A stretch of DNA of 64,000 nucleotides from Lineus longissimus. Lineage: Eukaryota; Nemertea; Pilidiophora; Heteronemertea; Lineidae. The stretch covers positions 4,712,001-4,776,000 of the forward strand of contig NC_088308.1 of NCBI RefSeq assembly GCF_910592395.1. Direction: 5' to 3'. The notes under the pieces were generated by a model. That model saw nothing but the letters and a program-made list of their open reading frames with translations, was not told the DNA's origin and did not search any database. Shown here in pieces: positions 60,062-64,000 of this stretch; within the stretch, counting starts at the first letter, position 1; the number at the start of each line of letters is the position of its first letter. The position numbers and the translations under genes are program-made.

Positions 60062-62480
60062 ATACGTCGAGAGATACCTTCATCTGGCCGATATAGCTAA
60101 TCAATTTGAGTTATTGTCAACCGTTTTCTTGAACCTGATGTACTCTAAGCAGGGTCTGTATCGAAGTGATTTGCCCCAGTTGGTTATTTTTGTGGTATAC
60201 CCATTTACAAAACAGTTCTTCTTGACGGTTTACATGTTTTTTCCACGATGTTTATTGCAAACTTTCATTTAGTGAATGGAACATCAACGCAATTAACAAA
60301 TTGTCAAAAGAGATGGCGCGATTTTCAATGCGATTCCCTTTGGTTTATTAAATAAAAATCTGAAAATCTGCCAATTCGCATTAAGGCAAAACAGAAATTG
60401 CCATCGACCCCGTACGAACTGCTCGCATCTTTCGGTTCTTTGGTTGCTTTGTTGTTGTGTGACTAGGCCGTAGACTTCATGATTAGACGATGTCAATAAT
60501 TATTCCAAGTCCCGGTACCCCTGGAACCTTTTTCTATTCTTCTGATCTTGTATTCCATTTTTTTCCAAAGCAATTTCAAACCAAAATTCTATGTCGACGT
60601 CAGAATGTTTACAAGCCACATCCCATTATCGGCAAATCCGTACAAATATGCAGGAATTTGCAGCAATGCCAGAGTGACTTGCAACCAATGGGACAACTGT
60701 GTCTGCTCATCACACAACATTTGGCAGAAATCCCAATCATGCTGAAACCGGTGCCGTCAATACCATGCACTACGTCTTTTTATCGCTTCGGAACAAAAAC
60801 AAGCATTGCCCCCAGCGTTGACTCAGCATCATCTATTATATTCATACCAAATCTTCGTTGCGTATAGGATCCTTGATAGCACCAATCATCATCCCATTCA
60901 TCACATCTTTCCAATTTGTCCGTTATCAATAAGACTGTTCATCACCTGTCATAGTGTTTGACTGAATTACGTAAATCATTCAACCAAGGACACCGAGAGA
61001 TTTCACCATATCGGAGTAGTTCAATAATATTGACTCATTTTGATCGATTGAATGAGAAATGATTGGAATACTGATATGTTTGGGTCTGTTGACAGCATTT
61101 AATACTTTTAAGCGATGCCGTTTTTCTATATACCGGTCTGGCTTCCTGGTTGGTCTTTCTCGAAGTCGTGTTTTAAGGTGATATAAACCTTTTGCAGCAA
61201 AATCTGAACAAGTATAACTGAAGACAGATTGACACCATGAACATTAACAACACACCTTACTGGCTAAGAGATCGGTGCAAAATAAAAGTCTTCAAAGATA
61301 TGTTAACTGGCCTGGAACCTGTATAATAATTTGAGTCACTACCGAGATTAAGTGATTTCAGTATTGCAACATGCATAATCTTGGACACGATGTGTTCTCG
61401 TAAAAAAACTGATCTGTACTCGGATGGTTAAATGAAATCCATGTTCAATTAACCTTAAGACACTGATCAGATCTGGTGCATCGACCTCACATGCTTAATG
61501 GGCCGTGAAGTCTGGTTTTAACTGTTGCTATTTAATTAGAAAATCAGTTACCATGATGATCAATCAATTAAGATGGCCCTATGATGCCCCTGGTGTGTCA
61601 GTTCCTGCCATGTGGATGCCCACTACCGACTGGTTGATCTCAGATACCACGGATCATACATTCCGATGTCATATTCCGTCACTGATTATCGGTAATTAGA
61701 TCACGATGCTGTTACGTATAGAAAGAAAATGATTGACCTCACTCGACTTGTGCAGCATTTGATCTTATTAAAAGCATTCGAACCCTTCAGCGTGAAATGA
61801 AACTTTTACAAATGAGAAACTAATTGCATTCGAGTGGCATTTTTGTCGTATTGACTGCATAAAGAGGCAGAAATTGGCTTTAGTCAAATCCACATCTCGG
61901 AATATGAAAAATCTGTGATTTTTTTCATGGTGCCACTGCAAAACGAATGAAGCAGCAATGTCACATGCATTAACAAATCAAACGTCTGTTTGGTTATTTA
62001 TCAAGGCAATTAGTAAATGAAAATGCTCTGTCAGTTTGCGTTATCAAAGAGAGGAAGGTAGGAATGGAGGATGTTATCAGTTCTTTTCCGGGATGCACAA
62101 TCTTAATCTAAAACATTTAGAAACATCAGCTTACATGGATATTCATCCTATGATATATTGGAATCGGGTGTACTTGTGCGTCATGAATTATATTTGCTTC
62201 AGATCCTACAAACACGGAATTCTCATCAAGGTCACGCTAAAAAAGGACTTCAAAGTACCCATAATGTAATCAAATATGAATACCACTATGAATTGCCTTT
62301 CATTGCGATCCTTACAACATAGAGTTATCTTAGTAACCTGATGAAAATATCTACAAAGTCTCCAGTGACAGCCTCCTCATATGGTTGTTGTTTATAAACT
62401 AAGTATTTCGCATTGACGATGTTAGTGATAATCTTTGAATGCATATTATGATACGATTAATCAACTAGATGCATTCTATA

Positions 62481-62631
62481 CACTATTAGTAATAAGGTTT
62501 TTGAGCTTTTGAAAAATCTTCAATAGATTTTCATTTCTCGCTGAAAATCTTTTACGGGGTGATTACTTGTGTTGGCTAAAAAAACCGTCAAAGGAATCTT
62601 TCAAAAGCTCAGATCTTCATTTCTAAGAGTG
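62481..62631. mobile_element. MITE family M1, copy C, 151 bp
   Basis: The left end CACTATTAGTAATAAGGTTT then TTGAGCTTTTGAAAA is the inverse of the right end, which on the minus strand reads CACTCTTAGAAATGAAGATC then TGAGCTTTTGAAAG. The match runs about 38 bp. It shares interior words with copies A and B. Confidence 0.85.
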
Positions 62632-64000
62632 CATAAGACACTGAAATATGTCTCTCTTTCAACTTTATGGAGAAGATGGAGAATAGCAAGGATGCCTTAA
62701 GTCCACGCCAGATTAGTAATTAATACATGATTCGGAGAAGAACATTAAATATTTAAACGAAATAGGCAAATTTAGTATCATATTCTTGGATCCGCTGGTC
62801 ATGGGATACATCCAGGGCTGTATTCTCATTGTGAAAGTTTACTTGACACACTATCTATTGTAAGTCCTTCCGCTAGTTCGACTGCAGTCGAAAACAGTAA
62901 AATTTGAGTTTCACTTGAAAATAGCACCCACTGTAAAGCGGTTCCGATGGTTCCATCGTGGACTACTTCTTTTAAATGGGTCATGTTTACCTTTGCTTAT
63001 AGGGGCTCCTGGCCATCAATTCACCCCTATCATAGCAATAGACAAGGTCGAGTCGCTGAAAAAGTATCGTACCCTGGATATTCAACATTCTTAGTATCAT
63101 GATAGCATTGTGGGCCAGATCAGAGCTCATTCCCATACCATACAAAGCAAACCAATCTCATACTACCATTAGACCCCTATCCCACTCAAAAAGATCAGAT
63201 GGTTCAATGAAGCTCCACAACATCACTGCTGAATGATTCATCATCCAGAGATCAATGAAACTGTTCTTTTTCAATTAGCCCTAATTGAATATCTCTTGTG
63301 GAAACGAACTGCTGTGTCTGGCAGGTGTCCGCGATCGGCCTCTTCCCGCCCTGAGGCAGGATTCAGCCAACCATTAACCAATTTCCGAGTTCCATTTGTC
63401 ATTGTCCGTGAAAGCAGTGATATTTCCATGATACTGAGATATAGTTGTACTGTAATCATCATCGGCTCATTTCCTCGCGGTAGATGTCTTGGTTAACTTT
63501 GATGGAACAATAACAAATCAACTATAACGTTTACAGCTAAAGAAAAAGTTTTTTAGCGCAAAAGCGTATAATTACTTACATGTATTACAATCTGTAAGGA
63601 ATCGTTGAAGAATTGTTTGGCAATGTTAACTAAAACTCAATACCACCTTGTAATGGAGTCTGAAGCGAAGTGTTCTGCAGAATCCAGGGTAGCATTGTGC
63701 CGTTTTAGCATGAAAGTCTATGTGGTAACATGGTCACGCCTTTAGGCCATCAGCAAACTGTGCATCATGTCATATTATAACATACATGTAGTTACAGAAC
63801 ATCTAAGAAGATAAGTACATCCTACGCAGCACGATCACCATCAAAGCTTCATTGCCCCGAATGAGCCTTGCCGCGGTTCATGTTTGGCAAGTCAGCTATT
63901 AATAAACAATCAACAATAATTACTGCTTAGAACTACTTCGTATACTTATTTCCCCGGATGGCGTTCATCTCATCGGGATGGTCCAGAAAAAACACGAAAA

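Larger units (their letters stand above)
46946..64000. other. Long stretch without a convincing gene
   Basis: About 17 kb with no recognised coding exon. The longest frames (for example 50,675-51,100 on the minus strand, 141 codons, and 60,490-60,867 on the plus strand, 125 codons) overlap frames in other phases and match no family I know. The stretch holds foldback elements near 49.7 and 50.5 kb, a tRNA-like fragment at 52.05 kb, a hairpin at 53.2 kb, a tandem duplication at 59.8-60.06 kb and two M1 MITEs. Confidence 0.45.

Noticed and set aside
1-64000. CRISPR arrays, bacterial operons, Shine-Dalgarno sites
   Set aside because: Split genes, LINEs and MITEs show eukaryotic DNA; no regularly spaced direct repeats of CRISPR type exist and the tandem array at 46.4 kb has no unique spacers.

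Overview
This is eukaryotic nuclear DNA from an invertebrate. Genes are split by GT-AG introns of about 80-460 bp, long stretches hold no gene, LINE retrotransposons and small inverted-repeat elements are common, and the DNA is A+T-rich with many ACATGTA words and long poly-C/poly-G runs. The gene content (a mitochondrial-clan cytochrome P450, a Shisa-type membrane adaptor, an intronless condensation/acetyltransferase-fold enzyme) fits a marine invertebrate, possibly a lophotrochozoan (mollusc, annelid or brachiopod) or a cephalochordate. That placement is inference; no ribosomal or mitochondrial marker is present.

Layout. 1-10,299: no convincing gene, but a perfect 121-bp tandem duplication, a short inverted-repeat element and several dispersed repeats. 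10,300-10,680 (-): signal-peptide exon of a small secreted protein. 12,750-16,922 (-): complete nine-exon P450 gene (489 aa) whose last intron has a GC donor and whose sixth intron holds a decayed copy of the end of exon 6. 18,047-18,679: a 633-bp element with 92-bp terminal inverted repeats and a perfect 10-bp target duplication, Mutator-like in structure. 19,497-21,524 (-): Shisa-like single-pass membrane protein in three recognisable exons. 23,577-26,042 (-): 5'-truncated LINE with an intact reverse transcriptase frame. 26,505-27,715 (-): a second, frameshifted LINE ending in an (ATTC)n tail. 27,858-29,390 (+): intronless 510-aa acyltransferase/condensation-fold protein. 30,598-30,959 (-) and 43,583-44,022 (-): fragments of two unidentified genes, supported by matching splice phases. 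44,023-64,000: apparently intergenic or intronic, with a degenerate tandem-repeat array at 46.4-46.9 kb and several short inverted-repeat elements.

The genes do not form an operon or an obvious pathway; this is ordinary animal gene order. The most distinctive points are the fully resolved P450 gene with its GC-AG intron and exon relic, the Mutator-like element, a CACTCTTAG-ended MITE family with at least three full copies, and the intronless acyltransferase sitting about 140 bp from a broken LINE. Gene models were built by hand from reading frames and splice-site phases, so small exons in the apparently empty regions have probably been missed.
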